A stretch of DNA of 64,000 bases from Mastigocoleus testarum BC008 (GCF_001456025.1 NZ_LMTZ01000001.1:1-64000); one strand, 5' to 3'; numbered from the stretch's first letter, positions 9,775 through 19,707 are shown. A program made the numbers and translations. Notes: a model not told the origin generated them from the letters alone.

Positions 9775-10689
9775 TTAGCGTCGGATCTGTTTATTAATAA
9801 TTTGCCAAGTCGCTCCACCGACAACGCCATCGGCTTCTAATCCGTAACGTTTTTGTAATGCCTTAACTGCTGTTTCTGTTAGGGAACCAAAGTCTCCATC
9901 TATACTAGTTTTCAAAAAACCCAGTCTTTTTAATTGTTTTTGTAATTTTAATACTTCTGCACCACGCATTCCCAAACGTAAAATAGGAAATCCCTGTGCA
10001 GTATATTGAATCCCAGGTTTCTTGGAAGAACTAATTATTTGTGAAGAAGGAGGTTTTTTGGTAGAAGATGAAGTGGATTGTTGACTGCGGGACGGAGTTT
10101 TTGTCGCTGGTTTCTTCTTTGGAGGTTTTACTGGTCTTGGCTCTGGACGAGTTGGAATATTTCGGGTAACTTCTTCAGAACCGATATCATTTCCTCTAAT
10201 AGTCGCTACTTCCGAAGGAACAGGAAAGTCTGAGTTATTATTTCCACTTGCACTTCCTCCAGCAGGTGGAATAGGAAACAAAGTTTGCCAAGTATTATTA
10301 TCGACAATACCGTTTGGACTTAAACCTGCGGCGACCTGAAAACTAGAAACGGCGTTAGCGGTATTTTCGTCATAAACTCCATCTACTTCCCCTGAATAAA
10401 AATTCAAGAGTTTCAAAGCTGCTTGCAATTCTGAAACAAATGCTCCTTTACTACCCACTTTTAAATTTGGGCGAGAAACTTTTCCTTTAATAATTACTTG
10501 GTAATTTGGCTCTTGTGCAGCAACCGAGACAGTACTAACAGAGCTGATCGCCAAAGGTATTAAGGAACAAAGTATTAATAAACAAAATTGACTGTTATGA
10601 GATATATTCAATGACAATGCTGAGCGCAAGCTGTTAAAAATACTTGCTTTCTCCATCGCGATCGCGGAATTAGCCCCCGAATACTTCAT
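9775..10689 (-). CDS. secreted protein with two peptidoglycan-binding domains
   Basis: 304 residues: an N-terminal hydrophobic export segment (about 35-58, ending SVAAQEP), a first PG_binding_1 domain (about 75-138; LKVGSKGAFVSELQAALKLL, then FQVAAGLSPNGIVDNNTW), a Pro/Ser/Thr/Lys-rich linker (about 180-230), and a second PG_binding_1 domain (about 235-302; LRLGMRGAEVLKLQKQLKRL, LQKRYGLEADGVVGGATW). Such modules anchor envelope proteins to murein; no catalytic domain is present, so it is probably a wall-binding accessory protein. The first 11 residues may be untranslated (alternative ATG at codon 12). Confidence 0.85.
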   Translation of the reverse strand: MKYSGANSAIAMEKASIFNSLRSALSLNISHNSQFCLLILCSLIPLAISSVSTVSVAAQEPNYQVIIKGKVSRPNLKVGSKGAFVSELQAALKLLNFYSGEVDGVYDENTANAVSSFQVAAGLSPNGIVDNNTWQTLFPIPPAGGSASGNNNSDFPVPSEVATIRGNDIGSEEVTRNIPTRPEPRPVKPPKKKPATKTPSRSQQSTSSSTKKPPSSQIISSSKKPGIQYTAQGFPILRLGMRGAEVLKLQKQLKRLGFLKTSIDGDFGSLTETAVKALQKRYGLEADGVVGGATWQIINKQIRR

Positions 10690-11019
10690 GCTTTACAGTT
10701 TTGAAATTTTCCTAGAGTTGGTGAATCATCCTAGATTTAATGAATAATTCCTAAAATTAATGAATTATTTCTAGAACTGGTAGATACTACTGAAATTATT
10801 TAAATTACAGCGATAGCGTCTTGGGAGTTTATAGATTACAGGATCGACTTGCCTTATGCCAAATTTTAAAACCGTTTAATCGTAAAACTGTTTATAAAAA
10901 CAAAAGCACATTCACAAACACATTAACACTTTTAGCTCATACACAGTCCTAGCTCTGCATAGCTGTAAAAAGAGTAATCTGTCTTGGCTCATGAATCCTG
11001 TATTTTCTCAAGCAAACGA
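10690..11019. other. intergenic, nothing recognised
   Basis: AT-rich. Around 10730-10790 a short phrase (cctagatttaatga / cctaaaattaatga / tctagaactgg) is loosely repeated. No gene or clear hairpin. Confidence 0.4.
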
Positions 11020-12300
11020 CTAGACTAATGACACAGTATTAACCGCTTCTTTTTGACCTACCAACGATACATAAGGTTCCCATAAATATTTACGAGCACA
11101 AGCAAGTGCATCTTCTTGGGTCACAGCAGTAATTTGTTCCTGAAACTTGCGATCAAAGTCTATCCCCAAACCTAAAATCTCATACCAACCATAGATTTGA
11201 GCAATTTGAGCATTTGTTTGTTTCCCAAGGGCGTATTGTCCCAGAATTTTATTTTTTGCTGCTGTTAAAGCTGATTCAGAGATTTCCTTGCTTGAAAGTA
11301 AATCAACTTCTTTACGCAATCCTGCAAGGGCTGTACTGGTATTATTAGGGGCTGTACCCATATAAACTATAAATGAAGCGGGGAATAGTCTAGTGGGGTA
11401 AAAAGCCGAAACATCGTAAGCTAAACCTCTTTTTTCCCGTAACTCCACAAACAAACGGCTAGAAAGTCCATTTCCTAAATATGTTGAGAGTAACTTTAGG
11501 GAAGCATAATCGGGAGAAAGTACCGAAGTTCCCAAATAACCCAACATCATAATAGATTGTTGAGTTGCTTGGGGAGTAATTTGATGTTGTGGCGCAGCAC
11601 TTACATCTGGTAGCTCGAGTTCTGGTGGCTTTGACTCTGTTGGAGATTCCCAATCACCAAAAATATCTTCAACTAAAGCGACAGCTTGATCAGAGGTAAT
11701 TTTTCCGGCAATACTAATCACCATATTATCCGGACGGAAATATGTTTTGTGGTATTCCTCTATGTCGTCCCGAGAAATACTCGCCATTGTTGTCTCATTT
11801 CCCAGCACTGACATAGAGTAGGGATGATTTTGATACATTGCCTGCCGCAGTTTCTCAAACGCCACCGAAAATGGTTGTTCTTTTTGGGAACGAATATCTT
11901 GTAGAGCGATACGTTGTTCGAGTTCTACTTCTGCTTGGGGAAAAGTTGGCGTTCGTAAAATTTTGGCAGCCAATTTTAAAATTTCAGTAAAGTCAGCGGT
12001 GACGGTTTTCAAGGACAATAAAAAGTAGTCAGGAGTTGTATCTGCACCTAAACTTGCTCCGACCGACTCGACTTGTTCGGCAATTTCCAGGCTAGAGAGT
12101 CCGGAACATCCTTTGGTTAAAACGGCTGAAAGTAAATGGGATAGACCCGATTGCTGGGGCTGTTCGTTGCAACTCCCCGCCCGGAAAAAAATCCGCGCTG
12201 CAATAATATCACAAGTTGAATTCTCTGAGGATAGCACTACAATTCCGTTCGGAAGAACAGTGCGATTGATGGTAGATTTGAGCAGCGAGATTGTTGTCAT
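11020..12300 (-). CDS. M16 peptidase-like protein, non-catalytic subunit type
   Basis: 426 residues with two M16 half-domains. Where active M16 enzymes have HxxEH, this one has H55-LLSA, so the zinc ligands and the catalytic Glu are missing. The C-terminal half keeps the helper segment FVELREKRGLAYDVSAFYP, the R/Y pair typical of the partner subunit. It lies 96 bases downstream of an HFLEH-containing M16 gene on the same strand. The pair therefore looks like a two-subunit M16B peptidase, where one subunit cuts and the other supplies substrate-binding residues. Mitochondrial processing peptidase works this way, though bacterial substrates are mostly unknown. Confidence 0.88.
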   Translation of the reverse strand: MTTISLLKSTINRTVLPNGIVVLSSENSTCDIIAARIFFRAGSCNEQPQQSGLSHLLSAVLTKGCSGLSSLEIAEQVESVGASLGADTTPDYFLLSLKTVTADFTEILKLAAKILRTPTFPQAEVELEQRIALQDIRSQKEQPFSVAFEKLRQAMYQNHPYSMSVLGNETTMASISRDDIEEYHKTYFRPDNMVISIAGKITSDQAVALVEDIFGDWESPTESKPPELELPDVSAAPQHQITPQATQQSIMMLGYLGTSVLSPDYASLKLLSTYLGNGLSSRLFVELREKRGLAYDVSAFYPTRLFPASFIVYMGTAPNNTSTALAGLRKEVDLLSSKEISESALTAAKNKILGQYALGKQTNAQIAQIYGWYEILGLGIDFDRKFQEQITAVTQEDALACARKYLWEPYVSLVGQKEAVNTVSLV

Positions 12301-12396
12301 TTGTGTTTTGTCCTTTGTCCTTCGTCACAAGCCATTAAACACTAGTCAAAAATAAAAACTAGCGAACAATCTACATTTAATGACTGATAACGTTTA

Positions 12397-13635
12397 TTAG
12401 GGTTTCAATATACCCACCGCATAATTACTCGGTGAGAGGTGTTCTTGGGCGATTTTTTGCAATTTTTGGCTGTCAAAGGACTGAATTTTTTCGGGATATG
12501 CAACTGCAAGCTCAACCTCAGCTATTGTGTTGTAATAACCATAAAGACCCGCAAGTTGATTGGGGGTTTCCGTAGAAAAAGCATAATCGTTACATAGTAG
12601 TCGTTGAGAACGAGTAATTTCCTCTTCACTAAATCCAAAAGAAATTAAATCTTCCAAATGGTTGCGAATTAATAACTCCACCCGCTCCAGATTTTCTGAA
12701 TCTAACCAAGCGGTGATGGTAAATAAACTCGATTCTCTTTGTAAGGCGAAGTTACTATAAATTGACTGTACTAACTGTTGGTTTTCCCGCAAATCTCTAA
12801 TCAGTCGAGATGTTCGTCCCTGTGCCAATATTGCTGAAAGTAGATCTAAGCCATAAGCTGCATCTAAATTTTCAACACCTGGTGCGATCCAGGCCATAAT
12901 TAATCTAGCTTGTCCTAAGTTGGGCAAACTCATTTCTTGACGAGTAATACCCGACAATACTGGTTTTGTTGCTTGCTGTGGTAATTCGTAATCAGCACGC
13001 TTGGGAAAATGTTCGAATGCGCGATCAACTAATTCCAATGCAGAAGTAGATTCGATTCCCCCAACTACGACTACCGTAGTATTTTCCGGTTGGTAGTGAG
13101 TATGATGAAAACATCGCATCGCCTCCGGGGAATGCTGACGTACTTCGCTTTCAGCTCCTAGTATTGGGCGTCCATAAGGATGATTTTGGTAAATATCGGC
13201 AGCCAAAGACCGAAAGACCATCCAATCGGGATTATCTTGTGCTTGACGAATTTCTTCCAAAACCACATCTCGTTCCCGGAGAAATTCGTCTTCGGGTATT
13301 GCCGCATTCAAAACTAATTCTCCCAAATCTGGCAAGGTTTCTTGGAGATTATTTGCCGCTGTCGTTAGAGAATAGTGAACGTAGTCATAGCTCGTTGCAG
13401 CATTCGTGACCCCACCTTGGTTCTCAATTTTTTGATCGAATACTCCTGCAGGTAATGTCGGAGTTCCTTTAAAAATCATATGTTCCAAAAAATGAGCTAT
13501 CCCAAACCAAGGTTTAGGCTCCAAGGTTGTACCAGCACGCACCCAAACGTCTGCCACAACCACAGGAGTGGTAGGAACCTCTTGATGTACGAATGTTAGA
13601 CCGTTATCTAATTTGAAAACCGAAGCAGGAAACAC
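12397..13635 (-). CDS. M16 zinc peptidase, catalytic subunit
   Basis: 412 residues. The inverted zinc motif is H48-F-L-E51-H52, with the third ligand in the downstream helix DVVLEEIRQAQDNP. GGVTNAATSYDYVHY and NLGQARLIMAW are typical of the pitrilysin/MPP-like M16B group. The start is GTG (13633-13635). No signal peptide is seen, so it probably acts in the cytoplasm. It is upstream of and probably cotranscribed with the HxxEH-less partner (11020-12300). A close paralogue lies at 16847-18163 on the other strand. Confidence 0.9.
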   Translation of the reverse strand: MFPASVFKLDNGLTFVHQEVPTTPVVVADVWVRAGTTLEPKPWFGIAHFLEHMIFKGTPTLPAGVFDQKIENQGGVTNAATSYDYVHYSLTTAANNLQETLPDLGELVLNAAIPEDEFLRERDVVLEEIRQAQDNPDWMVFRSLAADIYQNHPYGRPILGAESEVRQHSPEAMRCFHHTHYQPENTTVVVVGGIESTSALELVDRAFEHFPKRADYELPQQATKPVLSGITRQEMSLPNLGQARLIMAWIAPGVENLDAAYGLDLLSAILAQGRTSRLIRDLRENQQLVQSIYSNFALQRESSLFTITAWLDSENLERVELLIRNHLEDLISFGFSEEEITRSQRLLCNDYAFSTETPNQLAGLYGYYNTIAEVELAVAYPEKIQSFDSQKLQKIAQEHLSPSNYAVGILKP

Positions 13636-14088
13636 GTCGTTATTTCAGTGCCTTAATAAGTTTTGCTGCTTTAAAGGACATTTTTATCCAATTCTCTGCG
13701 ATCTTAGCTTTTGTAAACCCATAAATTAGAGTCTACTTATACGATTAATCTGTGCCTGTTATAGTAACAGGTTCTTCTGATTCAATCTTAATATATTATT
13801 AAATACCTTGTATAAAATATAATTATACCCATTTAGTATTAACACCTTGTATTAACACTTTGTATTGAGGTACATAAATTATTTCTTATTGTTTATATAT
13901 CTTACACATTACGTGCAACTTCGTAGAATTTCAAATACTGGAGTTATTGTTGTGCTATTAGCTTGACGCAACAATTAAGAACCAGCACTCAAATCTAAAA
14001 ATAGAACCTTCGAACAAAAAATAAATCTAGAAAATAAACCTAAAAACTTAGTTCCGAAACTAAAAATCAAAAAAATCAAAAAATTAAA
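13636..14088. other. AT-rich intergenic region
   Basis: No open frame of note. Contains the phrase accttgtattaacac repeated imperfectly near 13840-13870 and low-complexity A-rich sequence near 13990-14090, which is the T-rich tail downstream of the 6S RNA terminator on the minus strand. Confidence 0.4.
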
Positions 14089-14131
14089 TCAAAATTAAAG
14101 CTCCCAAGCCTAATTATTGGCTCCAGGAGCT
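14089..14131 (-). terminator. terminator of the 6S RNA candidate
   Basis: On the minus strand AGCTCC...GGAGCT (14131-14126 with 14104-14099), with an inner AGCC/GGCT pairing, is followed by a T-rich run (CTTTAATTTTGATTT). It lies directly downstream of the closing stem of the RNA. Confidence 0.7.
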
Positions 14132-14140
14132 AAATTATTT

Positions 14141-14326
14141 GGGTTAGCCGCAACGCCGTTTTACCTAAGTTTATGACCTGGTAAAACCAGGTGGGCACCT
14201 TACATCTCGTTTAAAGTTTCCGGATACTGGTCCGGTTTACCGCTACAAGACGACTTTGGTTCCCTTACTTATTAAAGTCATAGATCACAAAACTTTAATG
14301 GCAGTCACCAACGTCTCAGCCAACCG
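14141..14326 (-). ncRNA. ssrS: 6S RNA (ssaA/ssrS) candidate
   Basis: A roughly 186-nt transcript unit on the minus strand, close to the size I recall for cyanobacterial 6S RNA. The 5' end GGTTGGC (14325-14319) pairs with GCTAACC (14148-14142); just inside, GACG (14314-14311) pairs with CGTT. The open interior holds two hairpins, CCGGA...TCCGG and ACCTGG-TTTT-CCAGGT. This is the long, nearly double-stranded hairpin with a large bubble by which 6S RNA mimics an open promoter and sequesters RNA polymerase. A clear promoter precedes it and a terminator follows. Linkage to purK is as reported for the Synechococcus 6Sa gene. Confidence 0.72.
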
Positions 14327-14331
14327 TCATT

Positions 14332-14359
14332 ATTATAGCTTTTAATCCGAAATTGTCTA
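14332..14359 (-). promoter_or_regulatory. sigma70-type promoter of the 6S RNA candidate
   Basis: On the minus strand -35 TAGACA (14359-14354), a 16-bp spacer and a perfect -10 TATAAT (14337-14332). The expected start, about 7 bases on, falls at 14325-14326, exactly where the RNA's closing stem begins. Confidence 0.75.
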
Positions 14360-14384
14360 CTGGTTATTGGAAACTGATATATGG

Positions 14385-14655
14385 CTAACGCCACGCAATA
14401 CCTGGAGCTTTTGTGGCGACGGCAGATCCGTTCGGAACGTAGCGCAGCGATAGGTAACGGCTCCGTGGGTAGCGCAGCTATAGTTATAGCCTCTAGCCGT
14501 GCTAAGAGCGGTTAAGCCTTACGGCAGAGCCTATGACTACGTCACCTTACGGATCCGGCGACGGCAAAGCCTCTTGCTGCGCTAACGGCGCAAGCCGCGT
14601 GCATTCGTCTTTAGACGCGTGCAAACCGGTACGCTATCGCTAGCCGCTAACGGTA
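14385..14655. repeat. cluster of GC-rich dispersed repeats
   Basis: Patchwork of short GC-rich words separated by AT-rich DNA, such as gtagcgcagcg, AGCGCAGCTAT (14471-14481), gctaacggcgcaagccgcgtgc and tacgctatcgctagccgctaacgg. Related words recur near 19.8, 38.7, 46.5, 48.8 and 51.77 kb. Many can fold into small hairpins. No coding function. Confidence 0.65.
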
Positions 14656-14693
14656 ACTGGTAATTTTAACCAGTTATTTTAGTGAAAAAAGAT

Positions 14694-15851
14694 TCAAGAG
14701 TACCAAATAGATTCGATTTGATGGGCTACATTGAGAGCATCATCACGGCTCTGAGTATTTAGTAAAACCGTGACATGTCCCAATTTACGTCCGGGACGCG
14801 ATTCAGTTTTACCATACCAGTGTAAGTGTGCCTGAGGAATTTGTTCTATTTGTTGACATTTTTCTCGCGAGTCACTTTCGGAATTTTCTGTTCCCAAAAG
14901 ATTTACCATGATAGCCCCTGGAGAAGTCATTGTTGTGTTACCCAAGGGAAAATCACATATCGCTCGTAAATGTTGCTCGAACTGAGAAGTTTGACAAGCG
15001 TCAATAGAAAAATGTCCGCAATTGTGAGTGCGAGGTGCAATTTCGTTTACTAATAACCCAGATTCCGCACTCAAGAAAAACTCAATTCCGAAAGTTCCGA
15101 CTACTTCCAATTTATTTAAGATAGTCGAAGCAATATTCTTTATTTCCTCCACAGTGTGGGATGGAATATCCGCAGGAGCGATCGCCCGACGACAAACTTG
15201 TGCTTCTTGCTGAGTTTCCACAACTGGATGGATCGCAATTTCTCCAGTTGCAGAGCGAGTAGCTATTACCCCCAACTCAGATTCAAAGGAGATAAATTGC
15301 TCCAGTAACAAGCTTGTGGTGGTTGAATTTTGTTTATAAAACAGTAATTTTGCTTTTAAATCTTTTAAATTTTCAACAATATGAGTACCCTGACCATCAT
15401 AACCATGACGACGAGCTTTTATTACTAATGGCAAACCCAAATGTCGGCAAATCAAATCTTCACCAGCATCCATATTTACGTCGAATGCTACAAACTTGGG
15501 TACGGGTAATCCTAAATCGCACAAAAATCGTCGTTGATTATACTTGTCTAATAAAGGCTTCAATGAATCTAATTTCGGACGAAAACAAACTCCTCGTTGT
15601 GATAATTTTGATAATTGTTCTAAATTAATAAATTCATTTTCAAAAGTAATTAAATCACATGTTTTTGCTAAATTAGCTGTTGCATCGGCATCAGCAACGG
15701 AGGCAAAGACTGTATCACTAGCGACGCTAACTGCTGGATCTCGAGCATTGGGCGTTTGTACGATTATTTCTATCGCTAATTTCTTCGCCGCCTTACCGAT
15801 CATCCACGCCAGTTGACCGCCACCAATTACACCAACACGCTTTATCGACAT
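14694..15851 (-). CDS. purK: 5-(carboxyamino)imidazole ribonucleotide synthase PurK
   Basis: 385 residues, normal for the family. It makes N5-CAIR from AIR, bicarbonate and ATP in purine synthesis. It starts RVGVIGGGQLAWMIGKAA, the PurK N-terminal nucleotide-binding start. The ATP-grasp core follows, with VIKARRHGYDGQGTHIV near residue 143, the Glu-rich ATP site LLVNEIAPRTHNCGHFSIDA near 265, and a C-terminal GRKLGHVTVL. The 6S RNA candidate lies downstream on the same strand. Confidence 0.92.
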   Translation of the reverse strand: MSIKRVGVIGGGQLAWMIGKAAKKLAIEIIVQTPNARDPAVSVASDTVFASVADADATANLAKTCDLITFENEFINLEQLSKLSQRGVCFRPKLDSLKPLLDKYNQRRFLCDLGLPVPKFVAFDVNMDAGEDLICRHLGLPLVIKARRHGYDGQGTHIVENLKDLKAKLLFYKQNSTTTSLLLEQFISFESELGVIATRSATGEIAIHPVVETQQEAQVCRRAIAPADIPSHTVEEIKNIASTILNKLEVVGTFGIEFFLSAESGLLVNEIAPRTHNCGHFSIDACQTSQFEQHLRAICDFPLGNTTMTSPGAIMVNLLGTENSESDSREKCQQIEQIPQAHLHWYGKTESRPGRKLGHVTVLLNTQSRDDALNVAHQIESIWYS

Positions 15852-16846
15852 CCTTAAAGAATTACTATTTACTATACTTCACGATTCCATGTCCCCAAAT
15901 AAATTAAAGTCTCATCCTACTCTCTCTCCCCACTGTCGCAATAACATAAATAAAATCTAATTGAATGTTATTCGATGCGTTTTAGCATACTAACGTTATT
16001 AGGTGATTGTGAAATTTTGAACAGTGAATTAGTAAAGGTAGTAGCTACAAATAAAACAGGGCACTGAGTAACAAAAAATCTAATTTAATTATAAGTAAAT
16101 ATATCCTGAAGTATTCATATGTAGACTCCAAAATGAAATAATTATTACTTACTATTTATCTACTGTTAATAACTTACCATCATGTATCATATTTTTTTCA
16201 ACTTACGTTTAATTAACCATGAATACTTGATGGTTTTGTTTTAATATTTACTGGCAGATTACTATAGAAAAATTTTTATTACTAATTACAAGGTTCTGCT
16301 GTATTATTAGTTACAACCAGTTTGGTTGATACAACTGCAATAAAAATACATATTATTCAATATATTTAAATTTTAATTGTAAAGCAATATTTCCTTCTTG
16401 GATTATAAAAATTGGAGAGAATCTCATCGATAAGCACATAAAATTTGACAATGAACTTACAATACAACTGCTTTATATATATTCCTTAAATATTGGAAAT
16501 TCTTATTAAATTAATAATGGAAGCGATTGTAAAAAACAGGCAATAATTATTATTTACTCTGTTTGCATTAAGTATGTTTTTAATTTAGATTAGTTAAAAT
16601 TTTAATTTTGTTAAAGAATATTTTTGTTTTGTAAAATATAGATTGCTATAGTTATAGTATGTCCATTTGAAATTTGGGTAGATTTTATTCTGGTTTTGCT
16701 TGCATATTTTTTAGTATTGTGATTTTATAAACAGATGAAATTGTCTTATTAGTAACTAAGTGAAAACTCTATACTGAAAGCAAAGATTCTGTGTTTATTA
16801 AAGTCATATGTAATATAAGAGATAAAAGCTTCACTGAGCGCGACCA
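15852..16846. other. 1-kb AT-rich intergenic region
   Basis: Divergent region between purK and an M16 peptidase. Very AT-rich with many stops in all frames. No RNA gene, tandem repeat or transposon end was recognised. It must hold both promoters. Confidence 0.4.
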
Positions 16847-18163
16847 ATGACCTCAACCCTATTAAAATTTCCTCGTTTAAATGCTCCAAAAGTTCACAGA
16901 TTGTCCAATGGTTTGACAATACTTGCGGAGCAAATTCCGGTAGAAGCAGTTAACCTTAGTTTGTGGAGTAAAGTCGGGTCAGCAGTAGAAACTGATACGA
17001 TTAATGGCATGGCTCATTTTCTCGAGCACATGGTCTTTAAAGGTACCCAAAGATTAGTCGCAGGTGAATTTGAGCGTCGAGTAGAAGAAAGGGGTGGAGT
17101 TACTAATGCTGCAACCAGTCAGGATTACACTTACTACTACATCACCACAGCTCCAAAGGATTTTGCCGATTTAGCTCCATTGCAAGTTGATGTTGTAATT
17201 AATCCGACAATTGCAGATGATGCTTTTGAACGAGAGCGGTTAGTGGTATTAGAGGAAATTAGACGTTCGGAAGATAATCCCCGTCGCCGCAGTTTTCGTA
17301 GAGCGATGGAATTAGCATATGAGAATTTACCTTATCGGCGTCCGGTACTAGGTCCAGAATCGATAATTAGTCAACTCAAGCCGCAACAAATGCGTGATTT
17401 CCATAATCACTGGTATCAACCTGATGCAATTACAGCAGTTGCGGTGGGCAATTTACCAGAAGAAGAATTAATTGATATCCTTAAACAGGGATTTGAGGAT
17501 GTTTTTAGTCGTAAGGAAATTCACTTACCCCAAAGTACGAACTACAATTCCGACGGGTTAATTGGTAGTAAAAAACTCGATAGCGAAAAACCATTTACAG
17601 AAATTATTCGTCAAGAATTTATTGATGAAAATCTACAGCAAGCGCGTCTGATGATGCTATGGCGAGTTCCGGGATTAAATCAACTCGAATTAACTTTTGC
17701 GTTAGATGTACTAGCTGGGGTCTTAGGTCAAGGGCTGACATCCCGACTGGTTAGGGATTTACGGGAAGAGCAGGGATTAGTTTCCTATATCTCTGCAAGT
17801 AATATGACTAATAAGTGGCAGGGAACATTTTATATTTCCGCCCATTGTTCAGTAGAAAATTTGCCCTTAGTGGAAGCAGCGATTGTCAAGCATATTGCTA
17901 GACTCAGTCAGGAAACAATTCAAGAATCAGAAATTGCTCGGGTGCGCAAGCGAGTTGCGAATAGATTTATTTTTGCGAATGAAAAACCCAGCGATCGCGC
18001 CGGTTTATATGGTTATTATCAAACTCTACTTGACAATCTAGAAGTAGCTTTTGATTATCCAAACTACATTCAAGCTCAAGAAACTAATGACTTGATGGAA
18101 GCAGCACAGAAATATCTTTCACCTGAGGCTTATGGAGTAATATCACTCAAGCCAGCGGTATAA
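16847..18163 (+). CDS. M16 zinc peptidase (second catalytic type)
   Basis: 438 residues with the inverted zinc motif H57-F-L-E60-H61, downstream LVVLEEIRRSEDNP, GGVTNAATSQDYTYY, and a C-terminal half with LVRDLREEQGLVSYI (R/Y-like helper segment). It is a close paralogue of the product at 12397-13635, sharing AHFLEHM(I/V)FKGT and the GGVTNAATS block. It stands alone with no HxxEH-less partner beside it, and it carries both the zinc motif and an R..Y-like segment, so it may work as a homodimer or share the other subunit. No signal peptide is seen. Confidence 0.9.
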   Translation: MTSTLLKFPRLNAPKVHRLSNGLTILAEQIPVEAVNLSLWSKVGSAVETDTINGMAHFLEHMVFKGTQRLVAGEFERRVEERGGVTNAATSQDYTYYYITTAPKDFADLAPLQVDVVINPTIADDAFERERLVVLEEIRRSEDNPRRRSFRRAMELAYENLPYRRPVLGPESIISQLKPQQMRDFHNHWYQPDAITAVAVGNLPEEELIDILKQGFEDVFSRKEIHLPQSTNYNSDGLIGSKKLDSEKPFTEIIRQEFIDENLQQARLMMLWRVPGLNQLELTFALDVLAGVLGQGLTSRLVRDLREEQGLVSYISASNMTNKWQGTFYISAHCSVENLPLVEAAIVKHIARLSQETIQESEIARVRKRVANRFIFANEKPSDRAGLYGYYQTLLDNLEVAFDYPNYIQAQETNDLMEAAQKYLSPEAYGVISLKPAV

Positions 18164-18539
18164 ATGATATATGCAAAATCTACAGGTTACACATGCAAAA
18201 ATTATAAAGATTATAAATTACGACTCCAAAGAATGACTCTTGAAGAATAACTCTTGAAGAGCCAAAGTTTGCAAGACTCACAACTTTTGTTTTAGCGATC
18301 GCCATAGTATAAAAAACAGATTATCTGATTTTTTCTTCCCAGATTATTTCTTGGAAGATCCCTTTTGCATTACTTCTAAAGAATAATGTCAGTACTGATT
18401 TGTATAATTTCAGTTATAGTAAATCTGTTTTTATTTTTATGGTGTGTAGTGCTAGCACGAGGTATATTGTGTTTTCTATGAGTTATAAATGATCAGTTAT
18501 AAATTATGTTAGCGACATGATGCATTCTAACGGATGTTA
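18164..18539. other. intergenic, nothing recognised
   Basis: AT-rich spacer with a short near-duplication (gaatgactcttgaagaataactcttgaag at 18230-18256). No gene seen. Confidence 0.35.
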
Positions 18540-18625
18540 GCCCAGCCACCCCGTAAGACTAAACCGCTATCTAGCCCAAAGTCATTAAATGAGTCGGTTT
18601 ATGTTAGCGCGGTGGGGCGCATTTT
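18540..18625. repeat. long imperfect hairpin element
   Basis: CCACCCC and AAACCG on the left pair with CGGTTT and GGTGGGG on the right, giving an interrupted hairpin of about 85 bases ending gcgcatttt. It resembles the small hairpin repeats scattered elsewhere in this window, but I did not find a second copy. Confidence 0.45.
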
Positions 18626-18667
18626 ACTCACACATTTATAGTTGTGGGTTGTTTCCCTGACAAAAGC

Positions 18668-18790
18668 TAAAATTCAGAATTCCAAATTCCAGAATTCCAA
18701 ATTCCAGAATTCCAAATTTCAGAATTCCAAATTTCAGAATTCCAAATTTCAGAGTTAAAAAATTCAGAATTACAAAATTCAGAATTACAA
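18668..18790. repeat. tandem AGAATTCCAAATTTC-like repeat
   Basis: Seven or eight imperfect 15-16-bp units built on cAGAATTCCAAATTt run up to the start of the kinase-like gene. Unit sequence drifts to cagaattacaaaatt at the right end. Confidence 0.8.
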
Positions 18791-18826
18791 ACTTAAAATT
18801 CCCCAACCCCAAAATTTAATCTTATT

Positions 18827-19702
18827 ATGTGGACTGAAATTGACACCCATGTAAGCCAAGTTACTGGTAATAAATTCCAAACCCAGCAATGGCGTTCGGT
18901 TGGTGGTGGGTGCATCAACCAAGGTTATTTTCTCTCCGATGGACAGCGCAGCTACTTTGTCAAAATGAATCGAGCAGCCAAACTCGCGATGTTTGAAGCA
19001 GAGGCTTTGGGCTTGAAAGAAATTTATGATGTTGGTACTATCCGCGTCCCTAAACCAATTTGTTCTGGGGTATCCGGTAACTCTTGTTACTTGGTGATGG
19101 AGTGGTTAAGCATGGGTAAGGGTAATCCTAAGTCCTGGGAAGAGATGGGGCAAAGATTAGCTGCAATGCATAAGTATCATTTAAGTACTGGTCGCGAGAA
19201 AAAGTTTGGTTGGAATATCAATAACACAATCGGTGCTACCCCCCAAATCAATACTTGGACGCAAAACTGGGTAGAATTTTACGTGAAAAATCGATTAGCT
19301 TATCAATTTGAGCTTGCAAAGCGGCGCGGTAGTCATTTTCCCCAAGCACAACAGTTATTAAATGCTATACCCAAACTATTATCGGGTCATCAAGTTCAAC
19401 CATCATTGGTGCATGGAGATTTATGGGGAGGTAATGCTGGATTTACAGAAGATGGAGAGCCAGTAATTTTTGATCCCGCAACCTATTATGCCGATCGAGA
19501 AGTTGATATTGCCATGACGGAGCTTTTCGGCGGTTTTCCTGCAGCTTTTTATCGCGGTTACAACAAAGTTTTCCCTTTGAATAAAGGTTATGAAAAACGA
19601 AAAATTTTATATAACTTGTATCACATCATCAATCATTTCAACTTATTCGGTAGTGGTTATGTGGGACAAGCAAACAGTATGATTTCCAGGATATTAGGAT
19701 AA
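18827..19702 (+). CDS. fructosamine/ketosamine-3-kinase family protein
   Basis: 291 residues, full length. The fold is that of aminoglycoside phosphotransferase/FN3K: RSVGGGCINQGYFLSDG at the nucleotide loop, FVKMN with the ATP-binding Lys, LVMEWL hinge, catalytic LVHGDLWGGNAGF (HGD...N) and VIFDPATYYADREVDIAM with the metal-binding Asp. Family members phosphorylate protein-bound fructosamines or ribulosamines so that the glycation falls off (protein repair). Bacterial members mostly prefer ribulosamine/erythrulosamine. The substrate here is not shown. Confidence 0.9.
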   Translation: MWTEIDTHVSQVTGNKFQTQQWRSVGGGCINQGYFLSDGQRSYFVKMNRAAKLAMFEAEALGLKEIYDVGTIRVPKPICSGVSGNSCYLVMEWLSMGKGNPKSWEEMGQRLAAMHKYHLSTGREKKFGWNINNTIGATPQINTWTQNWVEFYVKNRLAYQFELAKRRGSHFPQAQQLLNAIPKLLSGHQVQPSLVHGDLWGGNAGFTEDGEPVIFDPATYYADREVDIAMTELFGGFPAAFYRGYNKVFPLNKGYEKRKILYNLYHIINHFNLFGSGYVGQANSMISRILG

Positions 19703-19707
19703 GAAAT

